NCBI GenBank assembly: GCA_903834465.1
Contig: CAILJB010000010.1
Coordinates: forward strand, 62,001 to 126,000
Length of the DNA stretch: 64,000 nucleotides
From: an uncultured Pseudomonadota bacterium
GTDB taxonomy: Bacteria; Pseudomonadota; Gammaproteobacteria; Methylococcales; Methylomonadaceae
Direction of reading: 5' to 3'
The position numbers and the translations under genes were made by a program. Of this stretch, positions 55,564 through 64,000 are shown piece after piece. The notes below the pieces were generated by a model, which saw nothing but the letters and a program-made list of their open reading frames with translations, searched no databases and was not told where the DNA came from. Each line of letters starts with the position of its first letter. Position 1 is the first letter of the stretch.

Positions 55564-57002
55564 AACGTTTTTTTGTAATCAGTTTGCCACTATTTCTCGT
55601 ATCATGCGTGGTCGGACGCGATTATCAAACGCCTGAAATTCCTTTGCCAACAAAATGGAGTGAAAGCGTTGCTGCACAAAAAACATCTGACCAATGGTGG
55701 AAAACGTTTAATGATCCTGTGTTAAATCAGTTAGTCAACGAAGCTATTTCCGCAAATTTAAATTTAAAACAAGCCTTGTCGCGTGTAAAAGAAGCACGAA
55801 TTTTACGCAGTGAAGCCATTGCGACGGGGTTGCCAACGTTAGCTGGTCGAAATGCAGCAAGTAGTCGTTTTAATAATTCATCAACCAGCGGCGGAAGTCC
55901 GGTAACTGGACAAGTTATTAACATTTTCCAATTGGGTTTTGACGCGCAATGGGAATTGGATTTTTTTGGTGGCATTCAACGTGCGGTTGAAGCGGCGGAT
56001 GCGTCTATTGATATAGAAGTAGAAAACAGTCGTGATGTATTACTTACTTTACTTGGTGACGTAGTTCGCCAATACATAATTTTGTGTACCAATCAGCAGT
56101 TAGCTCAAACGCACCATGAATTACTCGCCGCGCAAGCCGATACCGTAAAATTAACGCAAGTTAGAGTGCAAAGTGGTTTTGCCAATACATTAGAACTCGC
56201 GCAAGCCCAAGCACAATACGACAGTACGGCGGCGAATTTACCACGTTATGAAACCGAGATTAAACAAGCCATTCATGCGTTAAGTGTTTTATTGGGGCGC
56301 GAACCGAATGCGTTAGCACAACGTTTTACTGGCGTAAAACCGATTCCCAGTGCAACAGCATCACTCGATAAGTTGCCGTCTGAATTGTTACAACGTCGCC
56401 CCGATATTCGTAAAGCCGAGCGACAAATGGCACAAGCAAATGCGACCGTCGGTATTGCCACGGCCGAAATGTATCCGAAAGTCGATTTAGCTGCTTTTAT
56501 TGGTTTGCAAAATCTTAAGATGACTGACTTTACCGCGCTGGGAAAATCGTGGTCGAGTGCTTCAACGATTACCATGCCATTGTTTAATTGGGGAAAAATT
56601 CAAGCGAATATCAAAGCCAAAGACGCGCAATATGAGCAAGCATTTTTAGCCTATCAATCAACGGTATTAACTGCATTTCAAGAAGTTGAAAACGCGCTCG
56701 TGGCTTATCACAATGAATCGCAACGCTATGACACCTTAACGCAAGCCGTTGTAGCAAACCAAACTGTTTTAGAACTGTCTAAAGAACGTTATAGAAAAGG
56801 CTTAACAGGTTTTATGGATGTGTTGCAAGCGCAGCAAGCATTGTATCAAATGACAATTCAACAAGTTGACAGTTTAGGAACTATCGCGCAACAAAACGTA
56901 GCGTTGCATAAAGCGATGGGGGGCGGTTGGCAAAATGAATCAAGTGTTGCGACACCTGAAAAACAAAATGTGATTGAATCGGTGTTGATGCCAAAACTAT
57001 AA
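55560..57002 (+). CDS. Outer-membrane efflux lipoprotein, OprM/NodT family
   Basis: A TolC-like channel of 480 residues with a signal peptide and lipobox (LPLFLVSCVVG), the N-terminal DYQTPEIPLPTKW, ARIL..AIATGLPTLAGR, and repeated helical strand segments (LLQRRPDIRKAERQMAQANATVGIATAEMYP) diagnostic of the family. It overlaps the adaptor gene. It would give a tripartite exporter with the adaptor and an ABC permease. The substrate is unknown. Confidence 0.92.
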   Translation: MKRFFVISLPLFLVSCVVGRDYQTPEIPLPTKWSESVAAQKTSDQWWKTFNDPVLNQLVNEAISANLNLKQALSRVKEARILRSEAIATGLPTLAGRNAASSRFNNSSTSGGSPVTGQVINIFQLGFDAQWELDFFGGIQRAVEAADASIDIEVENSRDVLLTLLGDVVRQYIILCTNQQLAQTHHELLAAQADTVKLTQVRVQSGFANTLELAQAQAQYDSTAANLPRYETEIKQAIHALSVLLGREPNALAQRFTGVKPIPSATASLDKLPSELLQRRPDIRKAERQMAQANATVGIATAEMYPKVDLAAFIGLQNLKMTDFTALGKSWSSASTITMPLFNWGKIQANIKAKDAQYEQAFLAYQSTVLTAFQEVENALVAYHNESQRYDTLTQAVVANQTVLELSKERYRKGLTGFMDVLQAQQALYQMTIQQVDSLGTIAQQNVALHKAMGGGWQNESSVATPEKQNVIESVLMPKL

Positions 57003-57004
57003 AT

Positions 57005-57538
57005 TCACGTTATCCATTCCGGTTTGTCACGTTTTTTCCATGAAAATAATGGCGTTTTTTCGCCCATATAATAATTTCGATACGAATTCACCGAATCACC
57101 AGCGATTTTATATTTTTCAGGCATGACAGGAATTGGTTGCGTAAGACCTCGCGTCTCAATATTTATCGGCAAACGTTTTAACGGCATAAGCAATCGACCT
57201 GTGGCATGTATTTTTTCATAACGAAAGGTGTATTCTTCTAACAAACAACTAAATAATTGCCACAAAAAAAGATAATGTTCATCACTTCGGCGTGTCCAAA
57301 TCGCAGAGGGATGTTGTAAATGCGTAGCCTCATACAATATATCATCGCATTCGTCGGGTAATTGCCAACGTTTAACTTTCCTACCTATGCGTGAAGTAGT
57401 GATAATTTCTGTCCCATCCAACAATCGATGGGTGGTTGATAATAATTGTGCGTACTCCAAAATCATTTTCACGACATGTTTATCAACATGTTGTTGAGCG
57501 CAAATTTTCGGATTAGCGTGTAAATAAAAAATATTCAT
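57005..57538 (-). CDS. Phage-type conserved hypothetical protein
   Basis: The 177-residue protein begins MNIFYLHANPKICAQQHVDKHVVKMILEYA and continues LLSTTHRLLDG and ATHLQHPSAIWTRRSDEHYLFLW. I recall this pattern from proteins of unknown function mainly in tailed phages, especially marine ones. No catalytic motif is obvious, although conserved His, Cys and Lys residues suggest an enzyme or nucleotide-binding role. Its stop lies two bases from the converging outer-membrane factor gene and its start overlaps the Smr gene stop by one base. Confidence 0.7.
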   Translation of the reverse strand: MNIFYLHANPKICAQQHVDKHVVKMILEYAQLLSTTHRLLDGTEIITTSRIGRKVKRWQLPDECDDILYEATHLQHPSAIWTRRSDEHYLFLWQLFSCLLEEYTFRYEKIHATGRLLMPLKRLPINIETRGLTQPIPVMPEKYKIAGDSVNSYRNYYMGEKTPLFSWKKRDKPEWIT

Positions 57539-58107
57539 TATTCATAATCACCAAAACCATATTTATCCGACAAACGTAATAAAACAAACAATGCACCTGT
57601 GCCGCCATCTTTAGGACTAGTTGAACAAAATGCCTGCACGTCCTTATGTTGGCGTAACCAGCGATTTAATTCGTTTTTAATGACCGGCAAATTATCTTGC
57701 GAACGATAGCCCTTGCCATGCACGATATGCACACAACGACAGCCTTCTTCAACACTGTTGTGCAAAAAATGCAGTAGTTGTCGTTTTGCATCTTGGGTAT
57801 TCAAACCATGTAAATCGATTTCAGCATCAATACCAAAAAAGCCACGGCGTAATTTTTTCAATACATTATTTTGCAATCCCACAGATAAAAAATTCATCGA
57901 ATCATAAATACCAACGGTTTCAATATCGTCTGGATTTCGTGAACTTAAATGCGCGTCAAAATTGACAGCTAACGGTTTGGGATACGGCTTAGGCTTGGGT
58001 TTTCGTTCTGCATGCAACGCCACTTTATCTTGTTTGACCGCTTGCACTTTACCGATGGATTGACGAAACAAATCCGCGTCTTCATCATTGAGATTTTTTT
58101 CACGCAT
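57538..58107 (-). CDS. Smr domain protein
   Basis: A 189-residue protein with a C-terminal Smr (small MutS-related) domain: EIDLHGLNTQDAKRQLLHFL, the HGKGYRSQDNLPVIKNELNRWL turn, and GGTGALFVLLR. Stand-alone Smr proteins of this type (SmrA/SmrB) nick DNA or cut mRNA at stalled ribosomes. The N-terminal half is basic and low in complexity. It follows ruvX by 6 bases. Confidence 0.9.
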   Translation of the reverse strand: MREKNLNDEDADLFRQSIGKVQAVKQDKVALHAERKPKPKPYPKPLAVNFDAHLSSRNPDDIETVGIYDSMNFLSVGLQNNVLKKLRRGFFGIDAEIDLHGLNTQDAKRQLLHFLHNSVEEGCRCVHIVHGKGYRSQDNLPVIKNELNRWLRQHKDVQAFCSTSPKDGGTGALFVLLRLSDKYGFGDYE

Positions 58108-58113
58108 GATAAT

Positions 58114-58566
58114 TTAAAGCGTTTTATCTTGCTGGTTTAACCACGTTTGTAAAATCAATTGCGCGGCGAGTTGATCTTGAACATCCCACAATTTCGTCGC
58201 ATTGACTTTAACGTCATCAAATAACAATTGTTTCGCCTCAAACGTCGATAACGTTTCATCTTGTTGATGAACAGGCAGATTAAAACGTCCATTTAATTGA
58301 CGGCAAAATTTTAGCATGCGCGGCGTAACGGGATTATCTGTGCCATCGTGTTGACGCGAAATCCCGACCACAAAACCAGCCGGTTGCCAATCACGAACGA
58401 GTTGTTCAATGGCTTGCCAATTCGGCGTTTGATTCGGTGATCGCATAGTTTGTAACGAATTTGCGGTGGCAGTCGTGAGTTGTCCGACGGCAACGCCAAT
58501 TTTTTTTGTACCGAAATCAAACCCTAAATAAGTGTCGTTTGATTGTAACGCTAAAGGATCACGCAT
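58114..58566 (-). CDS. ruvX: Pre-16S rRNA nuclease RuvX/YqgF
   Basis: A RNase H-fold protein of about 150 residues that finishes the 5' end of 16S rRNA. Catalytic acid motifs are YLGFDFGTKKIGVAVG and the later VHQQDETLSTFEA, with the QLAAQLILQTWL tail. The ATG at 58566 overlaps the end of algH by 8 bases; a TTG four codons upstream is also possible. The algH-ruvX order is standard. Confidence 0.93.
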   Translation of the reverse strand: MRDPLALQSNDTYLGFDFGTKKIGVAVGQLTTATANSLQTMRSPNQTPNWQAIEQLVRDWQPAGFVVGISRQHDGTDNPVTPRMLKFCRQLNGRFNLPVHQQDETLSTFEAKQLLFDDVKVNATKLWDVQDQLAAQLILQTWLNQQDKTL

Positions 58567-59122
58567 GACCCGCGCCAACGGTTAGTTTATTGATATTGAT
58601 GCCAATTTGGCTGGCTGCCATGCTCCAGCGTAAATCAATGGGGGTATCAAATAAAATTGGTTCGCCAAACGGTGTGTTAAGCCATGAATTCGCTAAAATT
58701 TCTTGTTCTAATTGTCCTTTGCCCCACCCTGCATAACCAAGCGCGACAAAATAACGTTCAGGCCCTTCACCCCTAGCAATGGCTTCGATAATATCGCGTG
58801 AAGTTGTCAGCGACATGGTGTCAGAAATCGGTAAGGTAATCGCCCATTTTCCGCCTGTCGTGTGTAACACAAAACCACGCTCTTGTTGCACGGGACCGCC
58901 CACATAAACAGGAGCTTCGGCAGCGGACATCGAACCAATTGGAATATCCATTTGCATGAAAATTTCTTTTAATTTCATGTCAGATTTTCGATTTATCACT
59001 ATACCCAACGCACCATCGGCATTGTGTTGACAAAGGTAAATTGCCGCGTGCGAAAAATTATCATCTGCCAACGTGGGCATGGCGATAATAAATTGATTGT
59101 CTAAATAAAGGGTTTCGGTCAT
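58559..59122 (-). CDS. algH: AlgH/YqgE family protein
   Basis: A 187-residue cytoplasmic protein of unknown biochemical function in the YqgE/AlgH family. Conserved segments are LDNQFIIAMPTLADDNFSHAAIYLCQHNADGALGIVINR, VYVGGPVQQERGFVLH and GYAGWGKGQLEQEI. It sits between tonB and ruvX as in pseudomonads, where AlgH was first tied to alginate regulation. Confidence 0.94.
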   Translation of the reverse strand: MTETLYLDNQFIIAMPTLADDNFSHAAIYLCQHNADGALGIVINRKSDMKLKEIFMQMDIPIGSMSAAEAPVYVGGPVQQERGFVLHTTGGKWAITLPISDTMSLTTSRDIIEAIARGEGPERYFVALGYAGWGKGQLEQEILANSWLNTPFGEPILFDTPIDLRWSMAASQIGININKLTVGAGHA

Positions 59123-59150
59123 ATCAAAAATTCAAGGTAAAAGGTTCAAT

Positions 59151-60017
59151 TTATTGTGTCGTCATGCCAGATTGGTCTGAAAACCGCCACACGCGCGTAA
59201 TAATTAACACATCGAGTTCTTTAAGTAAATCAATCGGCAATGGCGCAAATGGCGCACTCATTCGTACAATTTTCTTGGCAGCCTCGTCCAAAGCCGGATT
59301 ACCAGAGGATTGATTGATGCGAATACTGTAAATACTGCCGTCAGGTTTAATACCCACATCCATTGTGAGTGTGCCAGAAAAGTTCTTTTGCATGGCGACT
59401 TCGGGGTAATTCATATTACCAGTGCGCTCGACTTTACTTTCCCAATCTTGCAAATATTGCGCGGCAACGTATTTACTCGCACTGACTGAATCAATAAATT
59501 TCACCCGTTGGTCATTATTACTCAGCTGTTGTTGACGAATATCGCTGCCAAGTTGAGAAATTTGTTGTTGTAATAATTCGGGCGATAAATGCGGTTTTTC
59601 TTCCGTTTCAATTTTTTCAGTAACTGGTTGCTCTATTTTTTCAATTTTAGGATGTTTAACTGGTTTTGATTTTTTTTCAACAAATTGAGACGGCTCTGTT
59701 TTAGGAGGCGGAATAATTTTTTTGGGGGGAGCATCTTTTTTTTGCGGTTTAGGTGGCAAAACAGGTTTTGTTGCAGCTTGAACCGATGCGCTATGCGGCG
59801 GTTCAGGTGCAATTTCTGGCATAGCTTTACTACCGATTTGATTCTCAGCGGCAATAAAATCACTTTGCTTTGGCTGAACGGGCGATGGCATAGTGATTAG
59901 CGTCACATCCATTAGCGAAGGCGTTTTTTTTTCATGCGCCGCGAGTTTCAACGTAACGTTGAGCAACAAAATAACATGTAGCGCAACAACAACCGCAAAT
60001 GCCCAAAATATTGCCAT
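59151..60017 (-). CDS. tonB: TonB energy-transducing protein
   Basis: A 288-residue protein with one N-terminal membrane helix (FWAFAVVVALHVILLLNVTL) and a long Pro/Lys/Glu-rich periplasmic linker. The C-terminal TonB domain has YPEVAMQKNFSGTLTMDVGI, GSIYSIRINQSSGNPALDEAA and VRMSAPFAPLP. It passes proton-motive energy to outer-membrane receptors through ExbBD, which are elsewhere. It begins immediately after gshB, as in Pseudomonas. Confidence 0.92.
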   Translation of the reverse strand: MAIFWAFAVVVALHVILLLNVTLKLAAHEKKTPSLMDVTLITMPSPVQPKQSDFIAAENQIGSKAMPEIAPEPPHSASVQAATKPVLPPKPQKKDAPPKKIIPPPKTEPSQFVEKKSKPVKHPKIEKIEQPVTEKIETEEKPHLSPELLQQQISQLGSDIRQQQLSNNDQRVKFIDSVSASKYVAAQYLQDWESKVERTGNMNYPEVAMQKNFSGTLTMDVGIKPDGSIYSIRINQSSGNPALDEAAKKIVRMSAPFAPLPIDLLKELDVLIITRVWRFSDQSGMTTQ

Positions 60018-60965
60018 TTATGCCAAAGTCGCCGCAATATGATCCATCAACACACCGGCAATGTTTAAACCGAATTGAGCGTCTAATTCTTGCACACAAG
60101 TCGGACTGGTGACATTGATTTCTGTGAGCGTGTCGCCAATCACATCCAAACCAACAAAGATTAAACCTTTCGCTTTTAATGTAGGGGCAACTTGATTGAC
60201 AATCCAGTAATCTCGTTCGGTTAATGGGCGACCTTCAGCGCGTCCACCAGCGGCTAAATTACCGCGTGTTTCGCCCTGCTGTGGGATTCGCGCCAACGCA
60301 TAAGGAATTGCTTCGCCATTAACCACTAAAATACGTTTATCGCCGTCTTTAATCGCCGGTAAATAACGTTGCGCCATGATGTAACGTTGATTGTAATTAG
60401 TCATCGTTTCCAAAATAACACTAATATTTGGGTCATCTAAACGTAACCGAAAAATCGATGTGCCGCCCATGCCGTCTAATGGTTTGAGAATAATATCGTG
60501 TTGTTCGTATAAAAAATCACGAATTTGCTGCGAATTACGCGAGACCAGTGTTTCCGCGCAACATTGTGAAAACCAGGCGGTAAACAATTTTTCATTCGCA
60601 TCACGCAACGATTGCGGTTTATTGACCACATAAACGCCGGCACTTTCTGCACGTTCCAAAATATAAGTGGCATAAAGAAATTCGCTATCAAATGGCGGGT
60701 CTTTACGCATTAAAATGACGTTTAATTCCTCTAACGGAATAGTTTGTTCAGCGATAAATTCAAACCATTGTTGTGGATTGCGTTGCACTTTTAGCGTGCG
60801 AGTTCGCGCATAAGCTCGCCCATTGCGAAGAAATAAATCGCCCAATTCCATGTAATGCAATTCCCAACCGCGCGTTTGGGCTTCAAGTAACATGGCAAAA
60901 CTGGTGTCTTTTTTTATGTTGATGTGGTCGATGGCATCCATGACCATGCCGAGTTTGATAGACAT
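60018..60965 (-). CDS. gshB: Glutathione synthetase
   Basis: An ATP-grasp ligase of 315 residues joining gamma-glutamylcysteine and glycine. Recognisable segments are LGMVMDAIDHINIKKDTSFAMLLEAQ, the ATP-binding IILKPLDGMGGTSIFRL, and the C-terminal DVIGDTLTEINVTSPTCVQELD. It is the first gene of the gshB-tonB-algH-ruvX-smr unit. Confidence 0.97.
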   Translation of the reverse strand: MSIKLGMVMDAIDHINIKKDTSFAMLLEAQTRGWELHYMELGDLFLRNGRAYARTRTLKVQRNPQQWFEFIAEQTIPLEELNVILMRKDPPFDSEFLYATYILERAESAGVYVVNKPQSLRDANEKLFTAWFSQCCAETLVSRNSQQIRDFLYEQHDIILKPLDGMGGTSIFRLRLDDPNISVILETMTNYNQRYIMAQRYLPAIKDGDKRILVVNGEAIPYALARIPQQGETRGNLAAGGRAEGRPLTERDYWIVNQVAPTLKAKGLIFVGLDVIGDTLTEINVTSPTCVQELDAQFGLNIAGVLMDHIAATLA

Positions 60966-61047
60966 GAGACTTTAATTTTATTGAGTTATTAAGTTTTGAA
61001 TGAAAGTAATTATATAGACTTTGTTATTTACGTTGAAAAGAAATTTT

Positions 61048-61056
61048 GGTATAAAG
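61048..61056 (+). promoter_or_regulatory. Possible rpmB promoter, extended -10
   Basis: TGG followed by TATAAA (61051-61056), 41 bases upstream of the rpmB ATG. TTGAAA lies too close to serve as a -35, so this would be an extended -10 promoter. Confidence 0.4.
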
Positions 61057-61096
61057 TCGAGCTATCTTTCAATTAAATACAGTTACAGAGGTCTTC

Positions 61097-61333
61097 ATGT
61101 CAAGAGTATGTCAAGTTACGGGTAAACGCCCAGTAACCGGAAACAATGTTTCACACGCCAATAATAAAACCAGAAGACGCTTTTTGCCTAATTTGCAACA
61201 TCACCGTTTTTGGGTAGAAAGTGAAAATCGTTGGGTACGTTTGCGCGTTTCAACAAAAGCAATGCGAATTATCGATAAAAACGGTATTGATGCAGTCTTA
61301 GCGGACTTGCGTAAAGCTGGTCAAAAAGTTTAA
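61097..61333 (+). CDS. rpmB: Ribosomal protein L28
   Basis: A 78-residue basic large-subunit protein: [27 protein letters not shown] opening and [21 protein letters not shown] later. GAGG stands before the ATG. rpmG follows 18 bases downstream, the standard rpmB-rpmG operon. Confidence 0.98.
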   Translation: MSRVCQVTGKRPVTGNNVSHANNKTRRRFLPNLQHHRFWVESENRWVRLRVSTKAMRIIDKNGIDAVLADLRKAGQKV

Positions 61334-61351
61334 GTCTACGAGGATAAAATC

Positions 61352-61507
61352 ATGCGCGATAAAATTAAATTGATTTCGACCGAAGGTACAGGTCATTTTT
61401 ATACAACAACAAAAAACAAAAAAACGATGCCTGAAAAAATGGAAATCAAAAAATTTGATCCCGTTGTTCGTAAACACGTTATTTATAAAGAAGCTAAAAT
61501 TAAATAG
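61352..61507 (+). CDS. rpmG: Ribosomal protein L33
   Basis: A 51-codon gene starting at the ATG at 61352 with CGAGGA 7 bases upstream. The product begins [20 protein letters not shown], continues [22 protein letters not shown] and ends YKEAKIK. This is the zinc-free form of L33. It is short enough to be missed by a length cut-off. Confidence 0.97.
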   Translation: MRDKIKLISTEGTGHFYTTTKNKKTMPEKMEIKKFDPVVRKHVIYKEAKIK

Positions 61508-61523
61508 TTTCATGTTGTATTAA

Positions 61524-61565
61524 GTCAGATTAACGCCAGTGCCACTTTTTTCCCGTTAATCTGAC
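61524..61565. other. Perfect 12-base-pair hairpin between rpmG and dcd
   Basis: GTCAGATTAACG (61524-61535) pairs perfectly with CGTTAATCTGAC (61554-61565) around an 18-base loop containing TTTTTT. It starts 17 bases after rpmG. There is no T tract right after the stem, so it is either a weak terminator or another structured element. Confidence 0.55.
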
Positions 61566-61599
61566 AATCTTACTGTTTCAATCCCCGCGTCATCTTTCT

Positions 61600-62166
61600 A
61601 TGAGCATTAAATCAGATAAATGGATACGCCGCATGGCAGAGCAACACGGCATGATTAGTCCGTTTGAGCGAAACCAAGTGCGCGAAAATGAAAACGGGCG
61701 CGTCATTTCGTATGGTACGTCAAGTTATGGTTATGACGTGCGCTGCGCGGATGAATTTAAAATTTTTACCAATATCAATTCCGCTATTGTTGACCCCAAA
61801 AATTTTGATCCCAATAGTTTTGTGGATGTGCAATCAGACGTTTGCATTATTCCACCGAATTCATTTGCGTTAGCACGAACGGTTGAATATTTTAATATTC
61901 CAAGAGACGTACTTACCATTTGTCTTGGCAAATCGACGTATGCGCGGTGCGGTATCATTGTAAATGTCACCCCGTTAGAACCTGAATGGAGCGGTCACGT
62001 TACGTTGGAATTTTCCAATACGACGACGTTACCGGCAAAAATTTACGCTAACGAAGGTGTCGCGCAAATGTTGTTTTTTGGCGGTGATGAAGAGTGTGAG
62101 ACTTCTTATGCTGACCGTGGCGGTAAATATCAAGGTCAAATGGGCGTAACTTTGCCTAAAGCCTAA
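61600..62166 (+). CDS. dcd: dCTP deaminase
   Basis: Dcd converts dCTP to dUTP, feeding dTMP synthesis. The 188-residue protein has [20 protein letters not shown], the [23 protein letters not shown] core with catalytic Arg and Glu, and [28 protein letters not shown]. Typical of the gammaproteobacterial monofunctional enzyme. Tmk in this window acts later in the same pathway. Confidence 0.97.
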   Translation: MSIKSDKWIRRMAEQHGMISPFERNQVRENENGRVISYGTSSYGYDVRCADEFKIFTNINSAIVDPKNFDPNSFVDVQSDVCIIPPNSFALARTVEYFNIPRDVLTICLGKSTYARCGIIVNVTPLEPEWSGHVTLEFSNTTTLPAKIYANEGVAQMLFFGGDEECETSYADRGGKYQGQMGVTLPKA

Positions 62167-62182
62167 TCCTCTAAAACTTAAC

Positions 62183-62211
62183 ACTCGGATAAATCTCTTT
62201 TATTCGAGTTT
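62183..62211 (+). terminator. Probable terminator after dcd
   Basis: ACTCGGATAAA and TTTATTCGAGT form an 11-base-pair stem (one G-T pair) with a 5-base loop, followed by TTTGTTG. It lies 16 bases after the dcd stop and separates dcd from ribE. Confidence 0.55.
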
Positions 62212-62340
62212 GTTGTAAAATTCTCTGCTTTTCCAATTTCATACATTCGTTTTACATAACGAAACGTGTCAAAATTAGACGCATTCGCTTCGGTAATACA
62301 ACAAAATACCGTCATTCAATAAAATGCAGAAAGGTCTCTT

Positions 62341-63000
62341 ATGTTTACAGGAATTATTTTAGCCGTTGGTAAAATCACAGCGATTACGCCTCATGGTGGC
62401 GATGTGCGTTTAAAAATTCATACCGGAAAACTGCCACTTGCTGATGCCAATTTAGGCGACAGTATTGCTGTCAATGGTGTGTGTTTAACGGCAATTGAAT
62501 TAGGACACGATTATTTTGTCGCCGATGTATCAAATGAAACACTTTCGCACACTTGTTTAGCGCACGCGCAAGTTGGAATGCCTGTGAATTTAGAACTCGC
62601 GCTCACGCCGACGACCCGTTTAGGCGGTCATATTGTCAGCGGTCATGTTGACGGTATTGGTACGATTGTTGATAAACGTGCTGATGGGCGTTCGATTCGT
62701 TTCACCGTGCAAGCTCCTGACGATTTAGCAAAATATATCGCTCAAAAAGGTTCGATTTGCATCAACGGGATTAGCCTTACGGTGAATCATGTGGATGGCG
62801 CAACGTTTGGCATCAACATTGTGCCGCATACGCTTAAAGAAACGACTTTAAATGATGCAAATGTCGGTACGAAAGTGAATTTAGAAGTTGATGTATTAGC
62901 GCGTTATATGGAGCGGCTCATGAAAGGCGAAGCGGCGGCGAAACCGTGTGCAGCGGTGACGATGGAATTATTACAAACCAGTGGATTTATAACTAAATGA
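62341..63000 (+). CDS. ribE: Riboflavin synthase, alpha chain
   Basis: The enzyme dismutates two 6,7-dimethyl-8-ribityllumazines into riboflavin. The 219-residue protein has two similar barrels: MFTGIILAVGKITAI with GDSIAVNGVCLTAIEL, and VSGHVDGIGTIV with GSICINGISLTVNHVDG. AGAAAGG lies before the ATG. No FMN riboswitch is seen in the 174 bases upstream. It overlaps ribBA by 4 bases. Confidence 0.96.
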   Translation: MFTGIILAVGKITAITPHGGDVRLKIHTGKLPLADANLGDSIAVNGVCLTAIELGHDYFVADVSNETLSHTCLAHAQVGMPVNLELALTPTTRLGGHIVSGHVDGIGTIVDKRADGRSIRFTVQAPDDLAKYIAQKGSICINGISLTVNHVDGATFGINIVPHTLKETTLNDANVGTKVNLEVDVLARYMERLMKGEAAAKPCAAVTMELLQTSGFITK

Positions 63001-64000
63001 ACAGCACCGAAGAAATTATTGCAGACCTTAAACAAGGCAAAATGGTCATTATTATGGACGATGAAGACCGTGAAAATGAAGGCGATTTGCTCATGGCGGC
63101 AGAATTTGCCCGCCCCGAAGATATTAACTTTATGGCGCGTTACGGACGCGGTTTGATTTGTCTGACTTTGACGCAAGAACGTTGTTTGCAATTACGTTTA
63201 CCGCTGATGGTTAGTGAAAATAAAACGCCGCATTACACCAATTTCACCGTTTCCATTGAAGCAGCAACCGGTGTAACAACCGGAATTTCCGCAGCAGACA
63301 GAGCGCGAACCGTTCAAGCGGCTGTCGCTAAAAATGCAACGCCCGAAGATTTAGTACAACCGGGGCATATTTTCCCGTTAATGGCGCAACCCGGTGGCGT
63401 ATTAAATCGTGCTGGACATACTGAAGCGGGCTGTGATTTAGCGCGCTTAGCTGGTGGAGTTGAACCAGCGGCGGTGATTGTTGAAATTCTAAATGAAGAC
63501 GGCTCAATGGCACGTCGTGCAGATTTAGAAACCTTTGCCGCGCAGCATCAACTTAAAATCGGCACGATTGCGGATTTGATTCACTACCGTATTCAACATG
63601 AAAATACCTTAGAACGTGTAAGCGAATGTGCGTATCCAACCGATTTTGGCGATTTTCGTTTATACGCCTATCAAGATCGCAACGACAACAATCTGCACCT
63701 CGCGCTAGTGATGGGAAAAGTTTACGGTGAAGAACCGGTTTTAGTGCGCGTTCATGCGCGAAATGTGTTGGATGATATTTTTTCATCGAAACGCAATGAG
63801 GCAAGTTTGTCGATCCGCTCTGCGATGGAAAAAATCGCGCAAGCAGGATGTGGTGTTTTAGTATTGATTCGTCAAAGTGAAACCAATCAAGCCTTAGCGG
63901 AGCAAATTCACCGTTATCAACTTGCCGACAATGGACATAATGTCATACCAAATAATGATGTGGATTGGCGCACGACAGGAACTGGCGCACGGATTTTGGC
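62997..64000 (+). CDS. ribBA: 3,4-dihydroxy-2-butanone-4-phosphate synthase fused to a GTP cyclohydrolase II-like domain (runs off window)
   Basis: The gene starts at an ATG overlapping the ribE stop and is open for 334 codons to the window edge. The N-terminal RibB domain has MDDEDRENEGDLLMAAEFA, the GHIFPLMAQPGGVLNRAGHTEAGCDLARLAG catalytic stretch and the usual Arg/Glu residues. The C-terminal part resembles GTP cyclohydrolase II (VLVRVHARNVLDDIF) but shows no zinc-binding cysteines where they are expected, as in many gammaproteobacterial RibB proteins whose second domain is degenerate. A separate ribA would then be needed elsewhere. Confidence 0.93.
   Translation, partial: MNSTEEIIADLKQGKMVIIMDDEDRENEGDLLMAAEFARPEDINFMARYGRGLICLTLTQERCLQLRLPLMVSENKTPHYTNFTVSIEAATGVTTGISAADRARTVQAAVAKNATPEDLVQPGHIFPLMAQPGGVLNRAGHTEAGCDLARLAGGVEPAAVIVEILNEDGSMARRADLETFAAQHQLKIGTIADLIHYRIQHENTLERVSECAYPTDFGDFRLYAYQDRNDNNLHLALVMGKVYGEEPVLVRVHARNVLDDIFSSKRNEASLSIRSAMEKIAQAGCGVLVLIRQSETNQALAEQIHRYQLADNGHNVIPNNDVDWRTTGTGARIL

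Noticed and set aside
62167-62340. FMN riboswitch upstream of ribE
   Set aside because: The conserved RFN core sequences (such as AGGGGCAGGGTGAAATTCCC-type boxes) are not present; only a terminator-like hairpin is seen.

Overview
The window reads as a continuous stretch of an AT-rich gammaproteobacterial chromosome, almost fully coding on both strands. The gene sets are typically gammaproteobacterial: pabC-mltG-tmk-holB-pilZ-tatD, gshB-tonB-algH-ruvX, hemCDXY, yceD-rpmF-plsX-fabHDG-acpP-fabF, an IscR with its Fe-S ligands, and PhoBR. Together with the base composition, the Na+-pumping oxaloacetate decarboxylase, DctA and the nitrate reductase, this suggests a Thiotrichales/Beggiatoa-like organism, but that placement is only a guess. 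The longest stretch without a gene is about 245 bases (4555-4799). No rRNA, tRNA, CRISPR array, insertion sequence or replication origin was seen.

Layout. 1-4554: chemotaxis operon on the minus strand (a membrane-anchored MCP-like receptor, CheY, STAS protein, CheA, start of another MCP). 4800-9609: trmL and glycogen phosphorylase (minus), then a glycosyltransferase (plus). 9644-11582: iscR and an orphan NtrC-type regulator. 11700-15376: hemL overlapping a NapA-type nitrate reductase that has no export signal. 15393-17791: an accessory patch with a small ORF, an AAA ATPase gene broken by one in-frame TAG, and a DUF2797 gene. 17873-25243: ppa, moaE-moaD, then the tatD/pilZ/holB/tmk/mltG/pabC block, fabF and acpP. 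25381-30749: the rest of the fatty-acid cluster, with a YefM-YoeB toxin-antitoxin pair and an unknown gene inserted between fabD and fabH. 30937-34162: oadGAB. 34235-36866: DUF502 protein and phoR-phoB behind a PHO box. 36980-42314: recB followed by an ABC permease and ATPase. 42319-44699: alpha-carbonic anhydrase, a small secreted protein and dctA. 44827-48687: cutA, a stand-alone DsbD-alpha domain protein and valS. 48815-54573: a heme operon (hemC-hemD-hemX-hemY-lipoprotein-ccmA-ccmB). 54622-57002: membrane-fusion protein and outer-membrane factor, probably the missing half of the ABC exporter at 40472-42314. 57005-60965: phage-type ORF, Smr protein, ruvX, algH, tonB, gshB. 61097-64000: rpmB-rpmG, dcd, ribE and the start of ribBA, which runs off the end.

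Functional links. hemL and hemCDXY make heme while ccmAB moves it or its maturation apparatus. moaD/moaE supply molybdopterin that the NapA-like enzyme needs. OadGAB couples decarboxylation to Na+ export and DctA imports C4-dicarboxylates. The most unusual items are the leaderless NapA with an altered residue beside its Fe-S cluster, the amber-interrupted ATPase of a defence-like type, the membrane-anchored single-domain DsbD, the CheA with an atypical middle region, and the split exporter.
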